From assembly GCA_010692645.1 (NCBI GenBank), contig JAAHGS010000051.1, positions 1 through 39,385 of the forward strand: a stretch of DNA of 39,385 nucleotides, written 5' to 3'. The notes below the pieces were generated by a model, which worked only from the letters and a program-made list of their open reading frames with translations, searched no databases and was not told where the DNA came from. How positions within the stretch are numbered: the stretch's first letter is position 1; every line of letters begins with the position of its first letter. Positions 1-7,066 of this stretch are shown one piece after another. This DNA is from Symploca sp. SIO2E9. Lineage in GTDB: Bacteria; Cyanobacteriota; Cyanobacteriia; Cyanobacteriales; Coleofasciculaceae. The position numbers and the translations under genes are program-made.

Positions 1-126
1 TACTCCCTACTCCCTACTCCCTACTCCCTACTCCCTACTCCCTACTCCCTACTCCCTACTCCCTACTCCCTACTCCCTACTCCCTACTCCCTACTCCCTA
101 CTCCCTACTCCCTACTCCCTACTCCC
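1..126. repeat. Heptanucleotide tandem repeat (TACTCCC)n
   Basis: Eighteen uninterrupted, identical copies of TACTCCC run from the window edge to base 126; the array may continue outside. It stops 7 bases before the ATG of the tail gene, so no normal Shine-Dalgarno sequence is present there. The same heptamer, inverted, recurs at 37387-37420. Short tandemly repeated repetitive sequences of 7 bp are well known in filamentous cyanobacteria. Confidence 0.97.
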
Positions 127-133
127 TTGACTT

Positions 134-787
134 ATGTCCAACTACTTAAGTAGCTATCTAGAATATCTGCCAGCTAACTTTCGGGAAGAACCTTTTGTTG
201 GTCGCTTCCTACTGGCTTTTGAGCGGGTAATGAGCGGCTTCTTACCGCGTGATCCTGACGATCCAAATTCTAATCAGCTGGCTCTGGAAGAGTATATTGA
301 CCGTATCCATACTTATTTCAATATCTACAATCATCCTGACTTACCAGTAGAGTCAGAGGTAGCACCAGCTGAGTTTTTGCCTTGGCTGGCAGGTTGGGTA
401 GCTTTAAGTTTGCGAGAGGATTGGAGTGAGGAGACCAAACGTCGGTTTATCAGTAATATTGTCCCTTTATACCGCAAACGGGGGACTAAGGCGGGAGTAA
501 AGGAAATATTAGAACTTTATACCCAAGAAGAAGTTAAAATCTACGAATTTGACCAACCAGCTCATTATTTCCAAGTCACAATGACCTTGAGTGAGCAAGA
601 TCCAAAGCTGCTGCGACGCAAGGAAGATATTGCTAAAGCAATTCTCAATCAGGAAAAACCGGCTCACACTTTTTATGCTTTGCGGGTGTTAGTACCCAGC
701 ATGCAAATTATCAATGAGCCAACTGGTGGTGAAAGAGGCATTATCGTTGGGAGGACCACACTACTTGGAACTACATCGATATCTTAA
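134..787 (+). CDS. Phage tail protein I-like baseplate component (gpI/Tail_P2_I family)
   Basis: This 217-residue protein resembles the P2 gpI-like tail proteins that cap the baseplate gene order of contractile tails and extracellular contractile injection systems. The recognisable part runs from about residue 60 to 165: a [18 protein letters not shown] block, then [20 protein letters not shown] and a following ILELYT segment, which match the conserved core of this family. The next gene is a fibre-like protein and no capsid, terminase or lysis genes are seen, which fits a phage-tail-derived device better than a prophage, though the upstream genes lie outside the window. There is no Shine-Dalgarno sequence because a heptamer array reaches almost to the ATG. 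Its TAA stop is flush with a repeat element. Confidence 0.8.
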   Translation: MSNYLSSYLEYLPANFREEPFVGRFLLAFERVMSGFLPRDPDDPNSNQLALEEYIDRIHTYFNIYNHPDLPVESEVAPAEFLPWLAGWVALSLREDWSEETKRRFISNIVPLYRKRGTKAGVKEILELYTQEEVKIYEFDQPAHYFQVTMTLSEQDPKLLRRKEDIAKAILNQEKPAHTFYALRVLVPSMQIINEPTGGERGIIVGRTTLLGTTSIS

Positions 788-895
788 TTAAGGGAGTGGG
801 GAGATGCATTTTCTTACTTCTGCCTCCTGCCTCCTGCCTTCTGCCTTTCCTGGGGAGATGGGGAGAAGAATTTTGACGTTGTGTTTTTAAGTCAA
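785..895. repeat. Minisatellite-type intergenic element, copy 1
   Basis: The stretch begins at the stop codon of the tail gene with TAATTAAGGGAG, close to the end sequence of other elements in this window (for example TAATTAGGGACT at 33170). It carries a short CTGCCTC-type repeat and a GGGGAGAT repeat at 852-866. This is followed by GACGTTGTGTTTTTAAGT, which matches the block TACGTCGTGTTTCTAAGT at 33304-33321 and, inverted, a block near 17958. The match of these blocks is seen directly; that they belong to one element family is inference. Confidence 0.6.
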
Positions 896-958
896 ACTCA
901 ATTTTTAACCCTTCCCCGCACTCTCAAGCATAGCTAAACAATAACCAGGAGCATCAAA

Positions 959-3235
959 ATGACAGATTATACCCAGTATCCCTACATTGAGAAGCGAGTA
1001 CGCTACTTCGATGGTCAGTTTTTAAAAGACCAAGATTTCATTGATGAACAGAAGTATTATATTGACCGACAGCGCCGCCTTAATAAATTCCTCCGGGTTT
1101 CGGGAGTTTGTGATGGTCTGACCCTTGAGACTGCTACTGATCATGTTACTGTCAAACCTGGTACTGCTCTTGACAGTCAAGGTCGGCAGATTGTCTTGAG
1201 TATAAATTCTACAATAAGTCTCAGCAGTCACAGAAATGACGAAGTTTACCTAATTATTTCCTATCAAAAGGAAGAATCAGATCAGGCAACTGACGGAGGT
1301 TTGGGTAGCGGTGGTTCCAGGCGCTGGCATGAAAAGCCCAATATCCAAGTTGCTACGCCAGCTAATTTGCCTGAGGATTCAATTGTTCTGGCAAAGCTGA
1401 CAATTGATGGCAATGGTACTGTGACTCCTAATCTCAGTGAACGCAAGTATTCTGGAGTGCGTTTGCCTAGTGGTAATTCGGATAGCGGTGCAATTACTGG
1501 ACCGACACTGCGTTCTGGTGGTAATAGTGCCAGTAGTTTGGCTGTAATTGATGGTGATTTGAAGGTTACTGGTGATACCACGCTAAATGGAAATTTAAGC
1601 CTTAACAGCAACCTCAGCGTTTCAGGAAACATCCAGGGTGGAACTGATGACCGATTAAATATATACACTAACACTGGCGTAAACAACAGTCCTGCTTGGA
1701 TTGAGCTGTGGGGTAATGACTCCAGTCGAAGTGGGGAACTAGCGCTGACAGGAACCTATATCGATTTTCGTTATAATTCTACAACCTCCAGTAGCGGCTC
1801 AGTCGGTATGAGACTGACTTCAGATGGTAATGTTGGCATCGGCACAACAGATCCAGGTTCATCGAAATTAAAAGTACAAGGGAATTTGACTGTTACAGGT
1901 GATACCAACCTCAGTAGTTTGAGCATCGGCAACAGCATTACCTTCATCGGTTCTGCAACCCTCAGTTTTGGTTCTCAAAACAGGCAGATGATTAATTTAT
2001 ATGACCAAGATTATGCCATCGGTATTCAGCATGCTACACAGTATTTTCGCTCCAATAAAAACTTTGCCTGGTACAAAAGTGGTTCTCATAACGATGGAGA
2101 ACTCAATGCTGGTACTGGTGGTACAGTCCAGATGGTGATTAAAAATGGTAATGTCGGCATAGGGACATCAGATCCAGGTTCATCGAAATTAAAAGTACAA
2201 GGGAATTTAACTGTTACAGGTGATACCAACCTCAGTAGTTTGAGCATCAGCAACGGCAGTACCTTCACCGGTTCTTCAACCCTCAGTTTTGGTTCCCAAG
2301 TTAGGCAAATGATTAATTTGTGGAACCAGACTTATGGCATCGGTATTCAGAGTAATACACAGTATTTTCGTACCGATAATAACTTTGCCTGGTACAAAGG
2401 TGGCTCTCATAACGATGGAGAACTCAGTGCTGGTACTGGTGGTACAGTCCAGATGGTGATTAAAAATGGTAATGTTGGCATCGGGACAACAGATCCAGGT
2501 TCATCGAAATTAAAAGTACAAGGTACTTTAACTGTTACAGGTAATGCAACTCTCAATGGAATGCTGAACCTCACTCGCAACAATGTCACACAAAAGAGCG
2601 CCCAAATAGGTCAAGTATCGATATGGAGAGGAGGACACTACGATTTTCAGCATGTTGCTTTGGATGCTAATACCTGGGAAGAAGCTAGCGGTAGCAAAGA
2701 ATCATTCCACTTCGGTAAACGGTTCTTTAGCATTAACGCAGGTCAACTTTGGTTCACAAATCTTTCTACAAGCGGTAGCGGTTCCTGGCTACGCATCAGT
2801 AGTGGCGGTAGAGTGTACAGGGATAGCTCATCTATTAAGTACAAGCAAAACATTGATAGCTTTGAGATGACTAATGAGGAAATTGTTGATTACTTGGCTC
2901 CTCGGTTAGTAAGTTTCATGCATAAGGACGCAGTCAAAGATGGTTTACAAGATCTTTGTATTGGTGTTATTGCTGAAGAATTCTTCCGTTCTGGTACTGC
3001 CAAGCAGTTCGTGCAACATGACTTGTCGATTATAGATCCCCATACAAAGCAAAAGGTTGATGACCCCCATGCACAGCGGACTGAGGAAAATGTCGAAAAT
3101 GTAGACTTAGCAGCATTCACGCACGTTAACCGATACCTCATCGGCAAGCTATGGACTCAATCCCTTGACCTGCAACAGAAATTTACTCAACTTCAAACCC
3201 GTCTTGAATCTCTGGAAGAGCAAAAATCAATATAG
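959..3235 (+). CDS. Tail-fibre-like protein with repeated modules and C-terminal S74-type chaperone domain
   Basis: This 758-residue protein starts with a conserved-looking N-terminal region (about 1-130: EKRVRYFDGQFLKDQDF, then GVCDGLTLE), probably the attachment domain to the baseplate. The middle is rich in Gly, Ser, Thr and Asn and looks like beta-structured fibre. It contains two full 107-residue modules (about 298-404 and 405-511), each ending in GNVGIGT.DPGSSKLKVQG; a third partial copy follows. The C-terminal 130 residues resemble the Peptidase_S74 intramolecular chaperone, with DSSSIKYKQNI at about 625 as the expected self-cleavage region, and end in a coiled coil. Likely role: receptor-binding or surface fibre of the contractile apparatus. 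Target unknown. AGGAG lies 9 bases before the ATG. Confidence 0.8.
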   Translation: MTDYTQYPYIEKRVRYFDGQFLKDQDFIDEQKYYIDRQRRLNKFLRVSGVCDGLTLETATDHVTVKPGTALDSQGRQIVLSINSTISLSSHRNDEVYLIISYQKEESDQATDGGLGSGGSRRWHEKPNIQVATPANLPEDSIVLAKLTIDGNGTVTPNLSERKYSGVRLPSGNSDSGAITGPTLRSGGNSASSLAVIDGDLKVTGDTTLNGNLSLNSNLSVSGNIQGGTDDRLNIYTNTGVNNSPAWIELWGNDSSRSGELALTGTYIDFRYNSTTSSSGSVGMRLTSDGNVGIGTTDPGSSKLKVQGNLTVTGDTNLSSLSIGNSITFIGSATLSFGSQNRQMINLYDQDYAIGIQHATQYFRSNKNFAWYKSGSHNDGELNAGTGGTVQMVIKNGNVGIGTSDPGSSKLKVQGNLTVTGDTNLSSLSISNGSTFTGSSTLSFGSQVRQMINLWNQTYGIGIQSNTQYFRTDNNFAWYKGGSHNDGELSAGTGGTVQMVIKNGNVGIGTTDPGSSKLKVQGTLTVTGNATLNGMLNLTRNNVTQKSAQIGQVSIWRGGHYDFQHVALDANTWEEASGSKESFHFGKRFFSINAGQLWFTNLSTSGSGSWLRISSGGRVYRDSSSIKYKQNIDSFEMTNEEIVDYLAPRLVSFMHKDAVKDGLQDLCIGVIAEEFFRSGTAKQFVQHDLSIIDPHTKQKVDDPHAQRTEENVENVDLAAFTHVNRYLIGKLWTQSLDLQQKFTQLQTRLESLEEQKSI
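1850..2491 (+). repeat. Tandem 321-bp intragenic modules in the fibre gene
   Basis: The landmark GATCCAGGTTCATCG occurs at 1850, 2171 and 2492, exactly 321 bp apart, giving two full in-frame 107-codon modules and a third start. Junction segments are almost identical while the interior codons differ more (for example YDQDYAIGIQ against WNQTYGIGIQ). That pattern suggests duplication followed by divergence, with possible recombination through the conserved junctions. Confidence 0.93.
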
Positions 3236-3326
3236 AATCTTTATTTTTTGGTAGTGTAGCGATAGCGAAAGATTTGGTTTCTGTTAAATACTTTTTTCTT
3301 GCATCTTACTAAATGTCCAATCACCT

Positions 3327-3557
3327 ATGAAAGAAAAACTCCAACAACGACTCCAATCTCTGAAAGCCGAATATGAAGTTGGTCAAAAAATGCTAGTAGA
3401 ACTAGAAGCAAAACAAACTAACTTGCGAGAAACTTTACTCCGCATCAGTGGCGCAATTCAGATAATCGAAGAAACATTAGGCGAAGCAACTGAGACAGTG
3501 GAAAACAACACTCATCCACCGGAGGAAGTTAGTGCTGAAGTATTAAAATCAGAGTAG
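3327..3557 (+). CDS. Small coiled-coil protein, hypothetical
   Basis: This 76-residue protein has no family I recognise. Residues 1-55 are a heptad-rich amphipathic helix with many Lys, Glu, Gln and Leu (KEKLQQRLQSLKAEYEV then VELEAKQTNLRETLLRI), typical of a coiled coil; the last 20 residues are acidic and probably disordered. It lies 91 bases after the fibre gene on the same strand and may be the last gene of the tail cluster, for instance as an assembly or anchoring helper, but that is only position-based inference. Codon use is ordinary and the ATG is the only sensible start. Confidence 0.65.
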   Translation: MKEKLQQRLQSLKAEYEVGQKMLVELEAKQTNLRETLLRISGAIQIIEETLGEATETVENNTHPPEEVSAEVLKSE

Positions 3558-3678
3558 GAAGTGGGGAATAGGCAATCGAGCATTCATATCGATCGCCTAA
3601 ATATTTGCTACAAATGTTTTTTAAGTAATAAATAATGAGTAAGAAAATTTCTGCTCTTCACTTATTACCTATTACTTA

Positions 3679-3788
3679 TAGCAGTCGCCACAGCTGTTAG
3701 GACACTTTCTTTTTCCCTGTTCCCTGTTCCCTGTTCCCTGTTCCCTTTGAATCAAAATACGATGTCCTAACCGACATGTCGGTTGCTA
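3679..3788. mobile_element. MITE-like element with 25-bp imperfect terminal inverted repeats and 9-bp direct flanks
   Basis: The left arm 3679-3703 (TAGCAGTC...GTTAGGAC) and the right arm 3764-3788 (GTCCTAAC...GTTGCTA) match as inverted repeats at about 18 of 25 positions, perfectly over the inner 8 bases. The core holds four copies of TTCCCTG. The 9-mer TATTACTTA flanks the element on both sides (3670-3678 and 3789-3797), as a target duplication would. No transposase is encoded. Caution: TTACTTA-type repeats are common here, so the flanks could be chance. Confidence 0.65.
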
Positions 3789-3837
3789 TATTACTTACCC
3801 TGTTCTAATCAACAAGTCCATGTTCTTTTAAAGGGGT

Positions 3838-3865
3838 GTAGGGGCGCACAGACGTGCGCCCCTAC
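3838..3865. repeat. Perfect 12-bp palindrome (REP-like hairpin)
   Basis: GTAGGGGCGCAC and GTGCGCCCCTAC form a perfect 12-bp stem around the tetraloop AGAC. There is no T-run after it on either strand, so it does not look like an intrinsic terminator. It resembles the short GC-rich dispersed palindromes of cyanobacterial genomes. Confidence 0.85.
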
Positions 3866-3913
3866 AGGGAGTAGGTAAAATAACGGAGTTTTTGCTAATC
3901 ATTTAGGATTGCT

Positions 3914-3946
3914 ATAGTAAAATTAACAGATAATAGTAAAATTAAC
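3914..3946 (+). repeat. Two direct repeats upstream of the nuclease-fold gene
   Basis: ATAGTAAAATTAAC occurs at 3914-3927 and 3933-3946, exactly 19 bases apart, ending 28 bases before the ATG at 3975. The spacing near two helical turns and the position would suit an operator, but no known regulator consensus is recognised, and a simple slippage duplication is equally possible. Confidence 0.6.
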
Positions 3947-3974
3947 GATATCACCATAATCGGATCCATAAACT

Positions 3975-4613
3975 ATGGTACAAACTGTCCAAACTAAAGA
4001 TATAGACCTGCGCTATTTAATAGATAACTTTGGGATTCAATTAGTAAGCGATGATTATTTTTTCCCAGAGTGGCAGGAGGGTTTACCAGAAATCAATGAT
4101 TTTGAAAAACAACTTTTAGACCGAGTTAAAACTGGCTTTATTAACCTCCTCGAATATCCTCCTCTACTTGAAGATGTAGTCAGGATGGCGGTACTGGATC
4201 CAATTTTATTTGTCGGTGGATTCTTTTTGCACCCATTTTATATTAAATCAGAACAATCAGTAGAATTAGTGACAGAAGATCAAGGAATTATGATCAAAGG
4301 TAAAATTGACACCTTAGTATTAAAAGACCGCTTTTGGGTAATGGTAATCGAGTCGAAAAGGGCTTCCTACTCTACTGAAGCTGGACTAGCCCAACTGCTA
4401 GCTTATATGCTAGCAAACCCTCATCGAGAACAACCAAGTTACGGTATGATTACCACTGGGGGAACCTTTGTTTTTGTCAAATTGCTCAGGAAAGAAAGAC
4501 CTCAGTATGCTCTCTCTAAAGGATTTCGTACTCGTGACCCTGGAAAAAATCAGCTCTATGATGTATTGCGTATATTTAAGCATTTAAGTCAATTAGTAAT
4601 TGAGGGGTTGTGA
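3975..4613 (+). CDS. Restriction-endonuclease-like protein (type I R-subunit N-terminal-like fold)
   Basis: This 212-residue protein resembles stand-alone cyanobacterial proteins related to the nuclease part of type I restriction R subunits. A PD-(D/E)XK-like core can be seen: GKIDTLVL at about 110-117 supplies the Asp, and WVMVIESKRA at about 122-131 supplies the E-x-K, followed by an AGLAQLLAYML helix. No helicase, methylase or specificity subunit is nearby, so it is not a full restriction system; function is unknown. It sits between a MITE-like element and a convergent Uma2 gene, an accessory-type neighbourhood. Confidence 0.7.
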   Translation: MVQTVQTKDIDLRYLIDNFGIQLVSDDYFFPEWQEGLPEINDFEKQLLDRVKTGFINLLEYPPLLEDVVRMAVLDPILFVGGFFLHPFYIKSEQSVELVTEDQGIMIKGKIDTLVLKDRFWVMVIESKRASYSTEAGLAQLLAYMLANPHREQPSYGMITTGGTFVFVKLLRKERPQYALSKGFRTRDPGKNQLYDVLRIFKHLSQLVIEGL

Positions 4614-4623
4614 TTAGGTCAAT

Positions 4624-4668
4624 TTACTTATTACTTATTACTTATTACTTATTACTTATTACTTATTA
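4624..4668. repeat. Heptamer tandem repeat (TTACTTA)n
   Basis: About six copies of a 7-bp unit (CTTATTA in another phase) fill the space between two convergent genes. The stop codon and the last codons of the Uma2 gene lie inside the array, so its C-terminal residues may vary with repeat number. Confidence 0.93.
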
Positions 4669-5315
4669 TTAATTGCTAATCCCTGTTGTAAAACTTCTAT
4701 GACTCTTGCCAAGTTTCCCTCTAATAGAGCTTCTGTGGCTAACCATAATCCGGGGAACACTTCCGAGGAAATTATGCCCTCTTGATTTGGTTCAAGTTGT
4801 ATATATTCGCCTTTAATTAATCTAAACCAATCGAATTGCCCCTCATAAACTCGCCACACTAAATATTCCTGTACTTGATGACGTCGATAGACATCAAGTT
4901 TTTGGTGTAAATCATAAGAAGCACTACTAGCAGCAATTTCTACAATCAACTCTGGCGCACCTTCGAGATAATCATCTTTACTAATACTTGATTGTCCCCC
5001 TACTTCAATTCTCAACAGGGCATCCGGTTGCGGTTCATTGTCAACGTCGAGGCGTACTGTCGCATTATTTCCCAACCCTACCCCCGGTGTTGCAGCTTTA
5101 TACAACCCTAGCCAAGTCATAATGTAAGCATGGGGTTCTCCATGACTTTTGTATCTTATCGGTGATGCCACGTAGACAACTCCTGCAATTAGTTCCGCTT
5201 TTTTGAGCTGAGGCATAGCATGGTAGCGGCGCTCAAATTCTTTTTGAGTTAGTCTGTCTCCGCTTTCGAGGGGGGGAATTGGTAAAGGGGGAGAAATAGT
5301 ACTTGGAAAGGTCAT
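4659..5315 (-). CDS. Uma2-family putative endonuclease (DUF820)
   Basis: This 218-residue protein has the features of the Uma2/DUF820 family, which is greatly expanded in cyanobacteria and has a PD-(D/E)XK nuclease fold. Visible landmarks are the N-terminal LTQKEFERRYHAMPQLKKAELI segment, PDALLRIE at about 96 (Asp), and PELIVEIAASSASYDLHQKLDVYRR (Glu and Lys of the active site) at about 121-145, followed by VQEYLVWRV. The biological role of the family is not settled. Its C-terminus is encoded inside a heptamer repeat. Convergent with the preceding nuclease-fold gene. Confidence 0.88.
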   Translation of the reverse strand: MTFPSTISPPLPIPPLESGDRLTQKEFERRYHAMPQLKKAELIAGVVYVASPIRYKSHGEPHAYIMTWLGLYKAATPGVGLGNNATVRLDVDNEPQPDALLRIEVGGQSSISKDDYLEGAPELIVEIAASSASYDLHQKLDVYRRHQVQEYLVWRVYEGQFDWFRLIKGEYIQLEPNQEGIISSEVFPGLWLATEALLEGNLARVIEVLQQGLAINNK

Positions 5316-5351
5316 TTATATTTAAAGTTAGATTATTTTTAGCATTCCTTT

Positions 5352-6719
5352 TTATATTTGATATAGTTGAAATTTTGCACCATTATCAATACAGCAAAAA
5401 GTTTCAATTAATCCCTCAATCCCATTAACAGGTAAAATCTTAGTCCCCAGTTGACAGGCCACCTCCTCAACCTTTAAATCATCTAAAAACAAGGTATCGC
5501 CATGTTTAAGCATGAGAGATGGTAACACAATCGCATCTCCTAAATCTTGTCCTTGCAATCCTTTAAGCAAATCCTCCCCAGTCAATAAACCAGTTACAGT
5601 TATTTCCTGCCCCCAATAATCGCTGCGCACAGCCGCCAACCTCACTTCTAGCCCTGCAACTGCATTCAACTGTTCTACAAGCGGCACAAAAACCTTTTCC
5701 ACAGCATTACCAACTACCCAGGTAAAACTGCGGGGCGTCTCCAGATGGCTTGGCAACAGACGAGTGGCTACCTCTTGAAATTGTTTAATGAATTGGCGAA
5801 TCGAACCAACACCATTGCCAATTTGAGGATAATCCTCATAATGAGATTCCGCAGGCAATTCCTGTCTAGCAATCAAAAACCACTCATCAGCTAACCAGGT
5901 GAAATTAGAACCTAATTGCTGTCGAAATTTCTCCTGAAGTGTCTCAACTTGCCCAATCACTTCTGTTGCCTTCTGGCAACTTACAGGACTTAACTCATCT
6001 TCTGTGGGGCGAAATCGCGTTAATCCCACTGGTACTACTGCTACAGAGGCAACTGCTGGCACTTCACCTTGGTGGAATTGTGACAAATCTATTAAAGTAC
6101 GTTGCAAATGAATACCATCATTAATACCAGGACAAACCACAACCTGGGCATGAATTTGTAGTCGTCGCTCCTGAAACCACTGCAACTGCTCTAAAATTTG
6201 CCCAGCACGATGATTTTTGAGTAGCCGTTGGCGTATTTCTGGTTCAGTGGCATGGACAGAAACATAAAGAGGGGATAATCGCATTTGTTCGATTCTAGCC
6301 CACTCTTTTTGAGTAAGATTAGTCAGAGTTAAGTAAGAACCATAGAGGAAACTGAGGCGGTAGTCGTCATCTTTAAGGTAAAGACTCTGACGCTTACCCG
6401 GTGGCTGTTGGTCAATAAAACAAAAAGGACAGTTGTTATTGCACTGAATCAAGCCATCAAACAAAGCTGTCTCGAATTCCAACCCTAGGTCATGATCGCA
6501 CTCTTTCTCAATTTCTACCAAGTGAGTTTTACCAGCTGCATCGAGGACCTCTATTTCTAGGATTTCATCAGCACAGAGGAATTGATAATCAATTAGATCA
6601 CGAGGATGCATACTGTTGATGGCAACAATTGCATCCCCTGCTTCAAAACCTACTTCAGCAGCAATTGAGTCAGGGATAACCTTGGTAATCAGAGCAGGAC
6701 GAATAGAAGTTTCACTCAT
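5352..6719 (-). CDS. PDZ plus DUF512 FeS protein, radical-SAM-like (TIGR03279-type)
   Basis: This protein of about 455 residues belongs to a family reported as cyanobacterial putative FeS oxidoreductases. An N-terminal PDZ-like domain (about 1-65, IPDSIAAEVGFEAGDAIVAI) is followed by LIQCNNNCPFCFID, a CX3CX2C pattern that fits the cluster-binding loop of radical SAM enzymes, then a TIM-barrel-like region and a DUF512 C-terminal half. Substrate and reaction are unknown. I place the start at the ATG at 6719; an ATG nine codons earlier (6746) is possible but adds MCSSRFNCS, which does not look conserved. No partner gene is adjacent. Confidence 0.85.
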   Translation of the reverse strand: MSETSIRPALITKVIPDSIAAEVGFEAGDAIVAINSMHPRDLIDYQFLCADEILEIEVLDAAGKTHLVEIEKECDHDLGLEFETALFDGLIQCNNNCPFCFIDQQPPGKRQSLYLKDDDYRLSFLYGSYLTLTNLTQKEWARIEQMRLSPLYVSVHATEPEIRQRLLKNHRAGQILEQLQWFQERRLQIHAQVVVCPGINDGIHLQRTLIDLSQFHQGEVPAVASVAVVPVGLTRFRPTEDELSPVSCQKATEVIGQVETLQEKFRQQLGSNFTWLADEWFLIARQELPAESHYEDYPQIGNGVGSIRQFIKQFQEVATRLLPSHLETPRSFTWVVGNAVEKVFVPLVEQLNAVAGLEVRLAAVRSDYWGQEITVTGLLTGEDLLKGLQGQDLGDAIVLPSLMLKHGDTLFLDDLKVEEVACQLGTKILPVNGIEGLIETFCCIDNGAKFQLYQI

Positions 6720-6791
6720 GGAGCAATTGAACCTGGACGAGCACATTCAGAGTCCATGTTCTCAACTATTTATTTTAAAGGCACAATAGCT

Positions 6792-7066
6792 TATTAAGGG
6801 GGTGAACGAAATTTTGCGTGGGATTTGAATTCTCCGCATCTCCGCATCTCCGCGTCTCCCCATCCCCCCATCTCCCCATCTCCCCATCTCCCCATCTCCC
6901 CATCTCCGCATCCCCGCATCCCCGCGTCTCCGCATCTCCGCATCTCCGCATCTCCGCATCTCCGCATCTCCGCATCTCCGCGTCTCCGCATCTCCGCGTC
7001 TCCGCATCTCCGCATCTCCGCGTCTCCCCGAGCCATCCCCGCGTCTTTAATTGGAAGTCCCTAATT
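6792..7066. repeat. 8-bp minisatellite inside a bounded intergenic element, copy 2
   Basis: From about 6831 to 7028 the unit C(A/G)TCTCC(G/C) repeats with period 8, first in a G-rich phase, then as CATCTCCC and again as CATCTCCG. The left side carries a 40-bp block (6798-6837) that occurs as a perfect inverted copy at 25512-25551. The right side carries TCTCCCCGAGCCATCCCC (7023-7040) and then CGCGTCTTTAATT and an end that reads AATTAGGGACTTCC inward from 7066. The stop codon of uppP lies in that end. Long reading frames through the array (repeated RRxGDAEM) are artefacts of the repeat. Confidence 0.88.

Noticed and set aside
1-126. Possible CRISPR array
   Set aside because: The units are identical 7-mers with no spacers; the other arrays in the window are likewise spacer-free, and no cas genes are present.
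1282-3147. Antisense frames in the fibre gene (for example 1282-1686 and 2890-3147)
   Set aside because: They lie opposite a gene with clear protein homology and periodic modules; no ribosome-binding sites or recognisable products were seen.
134-3557. Prophage
   Set aside because: Only tail-type genes are visible, no integrase, capsid, terminase or lysis gene is present, and the next genes are chromosomal; a contractile injection system is a better but not proven reading.
6762-7064. Several overlapping open frames on both strands encoding repeated RRxGDAEM or SPHLRISA units
   Set aside because: They arise because an 8-bp repeat stays open in all frames (24 bp gives 8 residues); there is no start signal, and composition follows the repeat exactly.
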